In this document: piece by piece, positions 43,430 through 52,342 of the stretch
How positions within the stretch are numbered: position 1 is the first letter of the stretch
How the letters are laid out: every line of letters begins with the position of its first letter
The notes under the pieces: generated by a model
What the model saw: only the letters and a program-made list of their open reading frames with translations
Database searches by the model: none
Told to the model about the DNA's origin: nothing
Assembly (NCBI RefSeq): GCF_000337195.1
Contig: NZ_AOID01000064.1
Coordinates: 53,076-117,075 of the forward strand
Source: Natrinema versiforme JCM 10478
Lineage (GTDB): Archaea > Halobacteriota > Halobacteria > Halobacteriales > Natrialbaceae
Length of the DNA stretch: 64,000 nucleotides
Direction of reading: 5' to 3'
Program-made: the position numbers and the translations under genes

Positions 43430-45199
43430 ATGTCATACGAATCCCTTCCGGTTGCGGCACTGGCATTGGCACCGCCGCTTCTCGCGATTGTACTCGCGAT
43501 GTATACGCGGCAGGTGCTCGTGTCGTTGTTCGCTGGTGTATGGATTGGTGCGTTGATGATCGCCGACTGGAATCCGATCGCGGCGACGGCGCTGTCGATG
43601 GATTGGATCGTAGAAGTCGTCAGATCACCATTTGACACCAAGTTCCTGATCCTGATTATGTTCATGGGTGCTGGTGCTGCGTTCGTTTACAAATCAGGCG
43701 GGATCATCGCGCTCCAGAACTGGATCGGCCATCGTGTGAACACGGCCCGGGACTCCCAGATCCTCACATGGCTCATTGGGATTTTCATTTTCTTCGACTC
43801 GTATACGAGCACCATCGTGACCGGGAACGCAACTCGCGAACTCTCTCAGGAAAACAATACCTCCCGAGAGATGCATGCCTACGTGCTAGATTCGACGACC
43901 TCGCCGGTTACGACCTTTGGACCCGTCTCGAACTGGATCGGATATCAAGTATCGATGATCATCGTCGGGTTCGAAGCTGCCCGGTTCACGGCTGAAGAAG
44001 TCGGTATCACCGCGTTCGGGCTCTTCCTGCAGAGTATTCCGTGGAATATCTACTGTTTCCTCGCGTTCTTCATGGTCGGATTCATTTCGATCACACAGCG
44101 GTTCTACGGTCCGATGCTGAACGCGGAATGGCGTTCGCGCAAAAAAAAGAAGACTCGCCGGGACGATGCGACGCCACTCTCGGACATCACGACCGATGTC
44201 GGTGAGCCGAGCGAGAAGAACCCGACGCTGATCAATTTCTTCGCGCCGATTCTGTCGCTGCTGGTCGTTGGACTCATCTCGATGTGGTGGCTCGGTGGCG
44301 GCCACCAGTCCGGCGTCGATATCGCGACTGCGTTCCAAGAAACCGATGTCGCACTCGGTCTCCTATACGGTTCGTTCGCGTTCATGGCCGTCGGCATGCT
44401 CGGTGCCGTCGGATTCGGCACCATGGACCTCGAAGAAGCGAGCGATACCGTGATTAACGGATTCAAGACGATGATGATCGCAGCTGCGATCATCGTCCTC
44501 GCTTGGAGCATCGGTCACGCAGCTGAACAGGTCGGGACGGCACAGTACATCGTCGACGTGATGGTCAACAGCGGCGTTCCCGGATCGTTCCTACCGCTTA
44601 TCATCTTTGTCGCCGCGATGTTCATTGCGTTCACGACTGGGACGTCGTGGGGGACCATGGCGATCCTGACACCGCTCGCGATTCCGCTCGGCTACGAACT
44701 GTCCGGACTGTCGATCCTGCCGGTTCTCATGGGCGTCCTGTTCGGCGGCGCGATCTGGGGCGACCATGTCTCTCCGATCAGCGATACGACCGTCATGTCC
44801 TCAATCTTTGCAGGATCGGATCACATCGATCACGTGACGACGCAGATTCCGTTCGCGATGACCGCGGCCGGCGTGACGATACTGATGTTGCTCCTGTATG
44901 CAGTCGGTGTGACGTCGCCACTGGTGTTGCTCCCACTGTCAGTTGTCCTTACCGCAGGCACCGTCATCGTGCTGAACAAGTTCGATGCTCGACGCAAGAA
45001 TCTACCCGAAATCATGCCGACTACCGAGGCTATCGACAACGGTGAAATCGATGTCGAAGCAATCGAAAACGGAAGCGAAGCCGACACAACGCGGATCAAC
45101 GGCCAGTATAATTTCGTCGAATCGATCCCGCTGACTGCAGTCGGAATCGTTATCGCCTATCTCTGCCTGGTCTTCGGGTTCATGACTCTCGGCTTCTAG
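43430..45199 (+). CDS. NhaC family sodium/proton antiporter
   Basis: A 589-residue membrane protein with about 12 hydrophobic segments and a charged cytoplasmic loop (residues 235-265, RKKKKTRRDD). NhaC-family blocks are visible: TRQVLVSLFAGVWIGALM, IFIFFDSYTSTIVTGNATREL, TSPVTTFGPVSNWIGYQ, FITTGTSWGTMAILTPLAIPL-like AFTTGTSWGTMAILTPL, and GAIWGDHVSPISDTTVMSSIFAGSDHIDHV. The ATG at 43430 is preferred to the GTG two codons before it; a TATA-like GATTAAAATAG is about 30 bases upstream. Family members exchange sodium or malate/lactate against ions or protons. Between an IclR regulator and asparaginase it may serve as an amino- or organic-acid-linked antiporter rather than pure pH control. Confidence 0.88.
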   Translation: MSYESLPVAALALAPPLLAIVLAMYTRQVLVSLFAGVWIGALMIADWNPIAATALSMDWIVEVVRSPFDTKFLILIMFMGAGAAFVYKSGGIIALQNWIGHRVNTARDSQILTWLIGIFIFFDSYTSTIVTGNATRELSQENNTSREMHAYVLDSTTSPVTTFGPVSNWIGYQVSMIIVGFEAARFTAEEVGITAFGLFLQSIPWNIYCFLAFFMVGFISITQRFYGPMLNAEWRSRKKKKTRRDDATPLSDITTDVGEPSEKNPTLINFFAPILSLLVVGLISMWWLGGGHQSGVDIATAFQETDVALGLLYGSFAFMAVGMLGAVGFGTMDLEEASDTVINGFKTMMIAAAIIVLAWSIGHAAEQVGTAQYIVDVMVNSGVPGSFLPLIIFVAAMFIAFTTGTSWGTMAILTPLAIPLGYELSGLSILPVLMGVLFGGAIWGDHVSPISDTTVMSSIFAGSDHIDHVTTQIPFAMTAAGVTILMLLLYAVGVTSPLVLLPLSVVLTAGTVIVLNKFDARRKNLPEIMPTTEAIDNGEIDVEAIENGSEADTTRINGQYNFVESIPLTAVGIVIAYLCLVFGFMTLGF

Positions 45200-45378
45200 T
45201 GGACAGACAGTTATTACTCTTTCATCATTTTTGACGAAGAAAGAAGTGGAAGTATGGCCAGATACGCATCTGGATACTGTTACAACACGAACGATTTGTC
45301 GTGATATTCTCCGCGCCGTAAACAGCGAGGAGCCTCTCGCTGACAGGAGTGAGTCATGGTCGACATCAATCACAACGG

Positions 45379-45404
45379 ATATACGTTTTGTACGGACAGT
45401 ACAA
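45379..45404 (+). promoter_or_regulatory. TATA box and palindrome before the asparaginase gene
   Basis: GATATACG (about 45378-45385) is followed by TTGTACGGACAGTACAA (45388-45404): 6-base arms TTGTAC/GTACAA around GGACA, ending four bases before the ATG at 45408. A protein bound there would block leaderless transcription. The site supports the 45408 start and a separate regulation of asparaginase. Confidence 0.5.
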
Positions 45405-45407
45405 CGT

Positions 45408-46394
45408 ATGTCGACTGTGTACGTCATTGCCACCGGCGGCACGATCGCGAGTACCTCGAGCGATACCGGGACGGTCCCAACCGAGTCTGTACAGGAGTTA
45501 GTACAGGCCTATCCGGAGAGTTTCGAGCACGTTGATATCGAACTGGAGCAACTCACGCAAACTCCGAGTTCGGAGTTGACGATCGACGATCTCGTGACAC
45601 TGAGTGATCGCGTGCGAGCCGTCGCCGACGATGTCGACGGAATCGTTGTCCTCCACGGAACCGATACGATCGAAGAGACCGCGTACTATCTCGATCTCGT
45701 GCTTGATGTTGACATACCAGTCGTTCTCACTGGGGCACAACGGCCGTACGATAGCCGTAGTCCCGACGGGCCAGCAAACCTTCGCGGGGCCCTCGCGGCA
45801 GCGAGTCACGATCACGTTCGGACGGGTGCCTACGTCTTCTTCAACGATCGTCTTCACGCAGCACGACCAGTAACGAAAGACCACAGCAGCAATCTCGACG
45901 CGTATGGTTCGGGCAACTACGGGCCGGTCGCCGATCGGACACCGAACGGTCTCTGGTTCTACCGTCGACCCGAGAGTCTATCGGTGACGATCCCCACACG
46001 AGATATCACGGCGACCGTCGAGGTGGTACCGACGTCGACGGGCACCGATGGGAGACAGATCGCTCACGCCGTCGATTGCGGTGTTGATGGAATCGTCGTT
46101 GATGCGCTCGGACTCGGAAATGTTCCCACGAGCGTTGCAGATTCCATCGGTGATGCCGTTGACGACGATGTTGTCGTCGTTATTACGTCGCGGTGTCACA
46201 ACGGAGTCGTCTCGCCAGTGTACGGTTCAAAAGGAGGCGGCGCTGTTCTCGAAGAAGAGGGTGTGCTATTCGCATCGAACCTTCCCGCCCACAAGGCCCG
46301 AATTAAACTCCTAGTAGCCCTGTCACAACAATCAGGGGATACGGTTTTAGAGGCGTTTGATTCCAGTCAAATCGATGGTCATGGGTATGTATGA
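45408..46394 (+). CDS. L-asparaginase, type I/II family
   Basis: A 328-residue asparaginase that hydrolyses asparagine to aspartate and ammonia. The N-terminal nucleophile loop VIATGGTIAST (Thr12) and the second threonine-aspartate pair in VLHGTDTIEE (Thr85, Asp86) are present, as are LTGAQRPYDSRSPDGPANLRGAL and the C-terminal SRCHNGVVSPVYG. There is no signal peptide, so it is cytoplasmic. The ATG at 45408 is chosen because the family fold begins at once, and because a promoter and operator-like palindrome lie just before it; the open frame upstream is not homologous. The neighbours handle methylaspartate and D-amino acids, fitting an aspartate-family catabolic set. Confidence 0.92.
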   Translation: MSTVYVIATGGTIASTSSDTGTVPTESVQELVQAYPESFEHVDIELEQLTQTPSSELTIDDLVTLSDRVRAVADDVDGIVVLHGTDTIEETAYYLDLVLDVDIPVVLTGAQRPYDSRSPDGPANLRGALAAASHDHVRTGAYVFFNDRLHAARPVTKDHSSNLDAYGSGNYGPVADRTPNGLWFYRRPESLSVTIPTRDITATVEVVPTSTGTDGRQIAHAVDCGVDGIVVDALGLGNVPTSVADSIGDAVDDDVVVVITSRCHNGVVSPVYGSKGGGAVLEEEGVLFASNLPAHKARIKLLVALSQQSGDTVLEAFDSSQIDGHGYV

Positions 46395-46431
46395 CATATG
46401 TCCCTTAAATCGATTGGAATATAATATGTGG

Positions 46432-47610
46432 TTAGAGGTTAGAACGGATCCGTGTAGCCAACCGCTCCGCGACGGCAAATTCCTGTGACACGGAGAGTGG
46501 GGTTGGATCTGGCTCGATAACTTCGCCCACGAGCTTGCTCGCTTTCGCTGCCGATCCCCAAGAGAGGGTCACACCTGCACCGCCGTGGCCACAGTTGTGA
46601 ACAACTGGACGATCATCGAGAGAGTTGCGTTCAATTCGGACACCATGACCATCCGGATCCCGAACCGGCCGAAAGCCATACCGGCCAGTCAAATTCCCCT
46701 CCTTGATGGAAATGCTCGCGTACGTCTTGAGCAATTTGTCGTTGAGTTCGACGATCCGTGATGGCACTTCTACCCCTCCGACTTGTTGGGTGGCACTAGG
46801 TATGTGTCCCCTCCATTCTTCACCAGGAGAAACGGGAATTCGACTCCCCCCAAGAACGACCGTATCCATTCGAGGATAGGCGTAGATCTCACCGGTGTAT
46901 CCGTCCGAAATAGTATTAGGGTTTGGCGTATAGTTGTAGGAGAACAGCTCACCGCAATCGGTACGGATGAGGGAGAGTCCGTCAGCGGTGACTTGATGGC
47001 CAACATAAATCATCCATGGCCGCGGATCATCAAATAAGTCCTGCGAGCCAATTCCGGCACAGTTTACCAGAACTTCACCCGGTAATTCACGGCATTTATC
47101 GCGGGTAAGGGCACGCTTGTGAACGGTCCCACCGAGCGAATCGTAAAGCGCGTAGCAGCGAGCGATATACGTCGGTAACTCAGCGAAATACGCATCAAAC
47201 TGCCACCCAAACACGGAAGTAGCGTCCGGTCGGTGAGGATACTGTTCGATGTCAGAAATACGCCGAAAACCACTCACCGTATCCGCGTATCCTGGATCTG
47301 GTTGGTCCTCTTCGTACAGCACAAAATGTGGCTGCTGTCGGACGCCCATCGATCCCGCGTCAGCAAAGAGTCCGAATATACCCTGCGAAATCGAAAGAGC
47401 GCGTCGCTGTCCGGAGAACGTAACCGACGCTGGCTTGATCGATGCGGCTGCGTACGGCGTCGCGAACTCTGGCGACGATTCATCAACGAATGGTACCTTC
47501 TCCGCATAAATTGCAGTATCATATCCTTGGAGTTCGAGATAGATTGCAGTCGTTATGCCGATGACCCCACCACCGATTATGGTGACATCTATGTGTCGTT
47601 CGGTTTGCAT
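46432..47610 (-). CDS. D-amino-acid oxidase family flavoenzyme (D-amino-acid or D-aspartate oxidase type)
   Basis: A 392-residue FAD oxidase that resembles the eukaryotic-type D-amino-acid oxidase group more than bacterial DadA. It has the N-terminal DVTIIGGGVIGITTAIYLE dinucleotide motif, SSPEFATPYAAASIKPASV, VNCAGIGSQDLFDD, the substrate-arginine block GRYGFRPVRD, and the signature HNCGHGGAGVTLSWGSA near the C-terminus. The reaction is oxidation of a D-amino acid to keto-acid, ammonia and peroxide. It converges on the asparaginase gene, 38 bases away. In this context D-aspartate or a similar acidic D-amino acid is plausible but unproven. The gene is less GC-rich than the core. Its 5' side borders a broken insertion sequence. 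Confidence 0.88.
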   Translation of the reverse strand: MQTERHIDVTIIGGGVIGITTAIYLELQGYDTAIYAEKVPFVDESSPEFATPYAAASIKPASVTFSGQRRALSISQGIFGLFADAGSMGVRQQPHFVLYEEDQPDPGYADTVSGFRRISDIEQYPHRPDATSVFGWQFDAYFAELPTYIARCYALYDSLGGTVHKRALTRDKCRELPGEVLVNCAGIGSQDLFDDPRPWMIYVGHQVTADGLSLIRTDCGELFSYNYTPNPNTISDGYTGEIYAYPRMDTVVLGGSRIPVSPGEEWRGHIPSATQQVGGVEVPSRIVELNDKLLKTYASISIKEGNLTGRYGFRPVRDPDGHGVRIERNSLDDRPVVHNCGHGGAGVTLSWGSAAKASKLVGEVIEPDPTPLSVSQEFAVAERLATRIRSNL

Positions 47611-47704
47611 AGCTTGCTGTACATCTGACCAACGACGCCTCTTACGATATTCGTTTTGATGATCTAGATCGAGCCATAGTAGCTACTGAAATGATTTACA
47701 CACT

Positions 47705-48445
47705 GGCACTGTCTAGTTAAGCACCTCCGCTGGCGTCTATCTGTTAAGTGATTGGTGAGGTCGTTGTGTGTTGTAGAAGTGTACGAACTATTCAAGATAG
47801 ACTCTGGCGCTTGCCCGACTGCCCACCCACGAGTTATGGAAGTGGTCAACTCGCATCTTGACGGTGTGAAACCACTTTTCGATCAGGTTTCTCTCAACAT
47901 AGTCACGCTGACCGCCAATCCTAATCGAGAGAGGGAAGTCAGATAGCCGTAACCATCGACGAGAAACACTGTGTCGTCGAGATCGTGTTTCTCGGTCAAT
48001 CGATGGAGGAACGCAGCGGCAGGATCGGTGCCTCGTTGTCCGAACACGGCGACATCAAGAATTAGTCGTGAGTCTACGTCTATTGCAGTATATACCCAAG
48101 ACCAGATGCCGTTAATATTGACAGAGATTTATCAATGGCGACCTATGACGGCTTAGCCGTCGACGGGTCTGGTACGCTGTCAGCCAGCCGATGTATCTAC
48201 TACCAGATTGCTTGATGAGAGCGTTCTACACCGATCAAGCGAAGAACCGATTGTGTCTCTCGAAGTGAACAACCGGTTGCGTGGAGACGGACGGCGAACA
48301 CCCTAATGGGTGTCGCCGTCCGCTCACGCTCCCAAGATTCATCAAATTCCGCTGCGTCGCACTCGCTGAGCAGGTCTGCAAGCGTCATAACCAAACTCGA
48401 TCTACGACCTGTTCGCTTCTCAAACCGCCCTCACTAGACGGTGCT
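47705..48445 (-). mobile_element. decayed insertion sequence, copy B, with terminal inverted repeats
   Basis: The left end GGCACTGTCTAGTTA (47705) and the right end TCACTAGACGGTGCT (48431-48445) are imperfect inverted repeats, giving an element of about 740 bases. The minus strand encodes a transposase in pieces: an N-terminal helix-turn-helix part (48394-48200, ECDAAEFDESWERERTATPIRV, GCSLRETQSVLRLIGVERSH), then many stops and frameshifts through the catalytic core, and C-terminal remnants near 47830-47720. It is the same family and orientation as the truncated copy at 28.8 kb. Confidence 0.8.
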
Positions 48446-48506
48446 GGGAGACATATCGAGTACTCCGCTCTCTTTTCTCCCTTCTCTCCCGCCGCGATCC
48501 CACACA

Positions 48507-48544
48507 GGAGTACGTTTAAGTCATGACCACTGTATCACTGATAC
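48507..48544 (+). promoter_or_regulatory. TATA box and palindrome before the UspA gene at 48.5 kb
   Basis: CGTTTAAGT (about 48513-48521) is followed by GTATCACTGATAC (48532-48544), a perfect 13-base palindrome ending directly at the ATG at 48545. It would overlap the start of a short-leader transcript and is a likely operator. Confidence 0.5.
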
Positions 48545-48988
48545 ATGTCTCTCGAAACGGTTCTTCTGGCGTGTAAGCCCGGCGACGAAGGTCAGGGGTC
48601 AGAACTCGCGCAGGCGGTACTCGATGTCGCGAAGCCGGCAAACGCTCGAGTGGTGGTCGCCTTCGTATTCACGGAAGATGAATACGAGAACACCAAAATT
48701 GGCCTCGGTATCGACGACGAGGCCGAGGTCACGCCCGAGCGAATCGCGACCCAACACGGCACGTTCCGCACCATCGTTGATCGGTTCGACGCCGAGGGGC
48801 TCGATTACGAACTGCGGATCAAAATCGGCCCACACGCGACTACCATCGTCAATCTCGCGGCCGATGCGGACCGCGTCGTCATCGGCGGCCAAAAGCGGTC
48901 GCCGACCGGGAAGGCGCTTTTCGGCTCGACGACGCAGGAAGTGATGCTCGAGGCGCCGTGTCCGGTCACGTTCGTCCGTCGAGAGTAA
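48545..48988 (+). CDS. universal stress protein, UspA family
   Basis: A 147-residue single-domain UspA protein. It begins MSLETVLLACKPGDEGQGSELAQAVLDVA, a variant of the usual strand in which the second residues before the loop (ACKPGDEG) are unlike the AVDxSD of most members. The C-terminal ATP-binding signature GGQKRSPTGKALFGSTTQEVML is complete. The middle region (FTEDEYENTKIGLGIDDEAEV) is longer than in the two other UspA proteins here. A palindrome directly at the start suggests regulated expression. It follows the right end of an insertion sequence, which may have altered its upstream control region. Confidence 0.9.
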   Translation: MSLETVLLACKPGDEGQGSELAQAVLDVAKPANARVVVAFVFTEDEYENTKIGLGIDDEAEVTPERIATQHGTFRTIVDRFDAEGLDYELRIKIGPHATTIVNLAADADRVVIGGQKRSPTGKALFGSTTQEVMLEAPCPVTFVRRE

Positions 48989-49128
48989 CGCCACTCTCCG
49001 CCGCGAACGAACGGACTCGAGTGTGTGCTCGAACTGACCGTCCAGTTTTGGTAGCATCTTGTTTCGCCAGTTTGGGACGTGACTCGCAGCGCTATTCGGG
49101 ACGGTTCGAGCCGGGGCATCGAACGCGG

Positions 49129-49540
49129 CTACTCGAGACGTGCCAGTAGTTGCGTCACGTAGGGACTGTTCCCCCAACTGCGATGGTCGCTAATCGTCGC
49201 GATGAGTGCGCGTGCTTCGTTACCGGTCATATGGCTGTTGCGCGCGTAATCACAGCTGAGCCGTAGCGTCGAGACGATCCACGGGCCCTGAAGCGCGGCG
49301 TGGACAAATGCAACGTTCGTTCCCCCGAATTTGTCGGTCAGAAACCCATCGACGGCGCGGGCATTCGCGAGCACGATTCGTCGGTCTCTCCATCATCGAG
49401 TCCAAGCGTCGGCCGTGAGTCGGGTATTTCCGCTCGCTTGTAGGGAGCGACCACCGTGTAGTGGTCACGCGCGGCGAGGGCGTAGTCGCCGCGGCACCGT
49501 GGATGTCCCGATACTGCGTGAGAGCTCGCAGTTCGGCGGT
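49129..49540 (-). pseudogene. frameshifted gene of unknown function
   Basis: On the minus strand a coding-like segment (DYALAARDHYTVVAPYKRAE, then IPDSRPTLGLDDGE) runs into another frame near 49380. It continues as IVLANARAVDGFLTDKFGGT through WIVSTLRLSCDYARNSHMTG to TQLLARLE. The two halves make sense only if a frameshift is repaired, so the gene looks broken. No family recognised. The rest of 48989-49817 has nothing else I can name. Confidence 0.35.
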
Positions 49541-49817
49541 GTTCACATAAGGATTGAATAGTGAGGCGGAGCGTTTTCCGAGTGCTCTCTGCCCGAAACC
49601 GCTCGCCTCAACGGTTGTTTAGACGAGATCAACTTAGACTTTATCGAACGAGAAGCGACACCACGATTGCTGATGAAGCTGCGTATTTAGATCTATCTTG
49701 CTGTACTTTCACTTTTGAATACTATATCTATTCTTGAGATATTCGGTGTCGAACGTGCTCGGCGGACAGTGGAACGATCCCTGCTCGAGACCACCGAATC
49801 GACGGGCTGCAAAGGGT

Positions 49818-50900
49818 CTAGAACGGCGCGTTAGGCTCCGTTCTATCATCTGCTGAGTTTTCGTTCGCGCTGAATTCGGTACCAGCTACGTTCGCCTTCC
49901 CGATCACGACACGGAACTCGCCCGACTCTCGCTTGCGATACTCCCAGCGGAATTCCGGCCCGGCTTCGGCATCGAACTGGTGGTACAGCGGCTTGGGATC
50001 GTGGTCGTTTACGAGGACGAATCCCTCGCCGCCGGCCAACTCGGCGTACGCATCGAAGATCCGTTCGTGGCGTTGGGCGGGCGGCAGATCGCGAACGTCG
50101 AGTTCCTCAGTTATCTCGAGCGATTCCTCGTCGGTCGCTGAGTCGGTTCCGTCGGCTTCGGCGTCGTTCGAGGTCCCGTCATCGGCCTCGCTTCGCTTCG
50201 TGATGTGAACGCGGCAGCGCCCCGGCTCTTGGGCGACGATATTCCACTCGAAGGTATCGCCGTACTGCTGGCGGAACTCCTGTCGGAGCGGCCGCGGCTC
50301 GTGCGGTGCGATCAGTTCCATCGTGCCATCCTCGGGAATCATACCGTACCGATGGTGGATCGTCGGGTGGCGCTCCTGTTTCGGGATCTTCCGAACGTCG
50401 TATCGAGTGACGACATCCTCGTCGTCGGCCGTTGATTCCGCCGTCTTGACGATCTCGACTCGCCACTCGCCGCCGCCCTCGTTTACGTACTCCCAGTCGA
50501 CGATGTCCCCGTGCATCGAACGGAGCTCGTGATACAACGGTTTGGGATCGTGATCGTTCACGAGGACGACCCCCTCGTCGGCACCCAAGCGATCGAACAT
50601 CTCGAGGAGCACCTCGTGACGACGCTGCGGTTTTAAGTCGCGAACATCGATCGTGCCGAGGTCCCCCTCAAGCGAGTCCCCAATGGTCACCTCGAGTTCC
50701 CGCGGTTCCGCGTCCGGGTGCTCGTACTCCCACTCGAGGGTACGGTCGTGCTCGAGTTGGTAGCGAACCAAGTGTGGGTCGAGGTCTGTTGGGGCCACTA
50801 TCTCGATGTCGTCGCCGGGCTCGCTCCCGTCGAATGCGTCGAAGAGTCGTGTCCGATACTCGTCGGCGGGCCGACCGCGCAAGTCGATTTCGATCGTCAT
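49818..50900 (-). CDS. protein with four tandem DUF2249 domains
   Basis: A 360-residue acidic, soluble protein made of four DUF2249 repeats of 70-75 residues, at about 1-78, 80-155, 165-240 and 262-340. Each has a D-V/L-R start (IDVRDLKPQRRHE, YDVRKIPKQERHP, LDVRDLPPAQRHE), then a Gly/Asp turn, and the signature VNDHDPKPLYHEL (repeats 2 and 4; degenerate in 1 and 3), and ends with W-x-Y/V and a basic strand. DUF2249 occurs near denitrification and hemerythrin genes, and the HDPxPL motif suggests metal or small-molecule binding; the function is unknown. Start at 50900 because the first repeat begins there. Most relatives have one or two copies. Confidence 0.88.
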   Translation of the reverse strand: MTIEIDLRGRPADEYRTRLFDAFDGSEPGDDIEIVAPTDLDPHLVRYQLEHDRTLEWEYEHPDAEPRELEVTIGDSLEGDLGTIDVRDLKPQRRHEVLLEMFDRLGADEGVVLVNDHDPKPLYHELRSMHGDIVDWEYVNEGGGEWRVEIVKTAESTADDEDVVTRYDVRKIPKQERHPTIHHRYGMIPEDGTMELIAPHEPRPLRQEFRQQYGDTFEWNIVAQEPGRCRVHITKRSEADDGTSNDAEADGTDSATDEESLEITEELDVRDLPPAQRHERIFDAYAELAGGEGFVLVNDHDPKPLYHQFDAEAGPEFRWEYRKRESGEFRVVIGKANVAGTEFSANENSADDRTEPNAPF

Positions 50901-51095
50901 TCTCGTAGTGGATACTCTCGGGCTGGTCGGATGGCCCCTGTGCCGAACCTGTTCGGTGTACAAGTTCCTGAGCCGGACGTTCTGCCATTCGTGTCGGTCC
51001 GGTAGACGAAGGCTTCTATGTCGAAGACACAGGGAACGAGTTCCCACCCCACGAACGCGACCACGTGTTTGGACACGGATATACGATGTGTCTGG

Positions 51096-51602
51096 CTACG
51101 GCTTCCGGTATCCAATGAAGAGAGATCGGCCACCGAAGAGCATGGATATCACACCGATCCCAACAGCGATGACCGGGCCGTTCGACCGTTGGTTCTTGAG
51201 GAACGCATCTCCCGGTGACTCGGGGGGAATATACGCTGTGGCAGTACTGTTGGTTTCGTACTCGTCGACGACATCCATTGCTGCGGATTGCGTGTCGTAC
51301 GACGGTCTCACTGTCGCCGGGTACACATTGGTCGATGTGTACGATTGACCTTGATACGTATACTCGAACCGAACAGTTGGATAGTAGTCGGTGCTCGTAC
51401 TCGACCCAGTACTATCAGACTCGACACCCGTCTCGATAATCGTTGCATCCACTGAGACCGCAGTATCTATTGCCTGTTCCTGCTGGAAGTAGTCGTACCC
51501 TCCATAGCCAGTGACCGCGAGGCCAATGAAGAGGAATAACAGTCCGCCACGGACTGGATCTATATCTCGATCACCGATAGTGATACTAGACTCAGAGGCC
51601 AC
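51096..51602 (-). CDS. DUF3592 membrane protein
   Basis: A 168-residue protein with an N-terminal transmembrane segment (about 20-40, GGLLFLFIGLAVTGYGGYDYF), an extracellular beta-rich domain of the DUF3592 type (VDATIIETGVESDS, YYPTVRFEYTYQGQSYTSTN, then YIPPESPGDAFL), and a second transmembrane segment near the C-terminus (PVIAVGIGVISMLFGGRSLFIGY). DUF3592 proteins are small membrane proteins of unknown role, common in haloarchaea. The gene stands alone between the DUF2249 and UspA genes. ATG start at 51602. Confidence 0.8.
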   Translation of the reverse strand: MASESSITIGDRDIDPVRGGLLFLFIGLAVTGYGGYDYFQQEQAIDTAVSVDATIIETGVESDSTGSSTSTDYYPTVRFEYTYQGQSYTSTNVYPATVRPSYDTQSAAMDVVDEYETNSTATAYIPPESPGDAFLKNQRSNGPVIAVGIGVISMLFGGRSLFIGYRKP

Positions 51603-51913
51603 AGGTGACGTGTCAGTAATATACTAGCATAAGCGTACCGACTCACACCCAGCCACTACAGTACTGTACTAGTGATCGAGGGCCCCGCCTATCGAACGGC
51701 TTACTCGGCCTTCTTCGTGAGTACTGTCCCGGAATTCCGATGCTGTCTCGACAGAGCAATCGAGTCCCTGTCCATCAACAGCTACCAACGAACTCCTCGC
51801 TACTGGAAGTTACGACTGGTCGGGATGAGCGACACTACAATAGCTACTTTCGTGAACCAATCCCTTACAACCAAACCCACATTTATTTACCTCCCAACAT
51901 CTAAGGATATCAT

Positions 51914-52342
51914 ATGACAATTATTGCTTCAGTTGATGACGAGGAGAGGTCGAAAGCAGTAGTGAAGGAAGCGGCGACGTTAGCCGACCGCTTTGACGAA
52001 CCGCTTCACGTCGTCTCCGTGTATGAAGAGTCGGAGCACGATCATCTCCTCAATGAGAAAGTCAACATCGATGAAAAGCCGACGGATGAGGACAGAAAAG
52101 AAAGCGCTCGAACGGTCGCCGAACGGGCTTCCGAGGGGATTTCGCGGGAACGCGAAGTGATCGGACGAACGGGAAATACCGCCGAAGAAATCCTGAACTA
52201 TGCTACTGAAGTAGATTCCCGATATATCGTGCTGGGCGGACGGAAACGATCGCCGGTCGGCAAGGCGCTATTCGGAAGCGTCACCCAATCGATCCTTCTG
52301 GACGCGGACCGACCGGTAGTCGCGGTAATGGACGGCAATTGA
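51914..52342 (+). CDS. universal stress protein, UspA family
   Basis: A 142-residue UspA protein. It starts MTIIASVDDEERSKAVVKEAATLADRF and ends with the full ATP-binding motif GGRKRSPVGKALFGSVTQSILL. It resembles the protein at 31 kb over its whole length. A TATA box (ATTTATTTA, about 51884-51892) lies some 25 bases before the ATG, so the message is almost leaderless. It is followed by the potassium antiporter pair, fitting a stress/ion homeostasis block. No DNA-binding or membrane domain. Confidence 0.93.
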   Translation: MTIIASVDDEERSKAVVKEAATLADRFDEPLHVVSVYEESEHDHLLNEKVNIDEKPTDEDRKESARTVAERASEGISREREVIGRTGNTAEEILNYATEVDSRYIVLGGRKRSPVGKALFGSVTQSILLDADRPVVAVMDGN

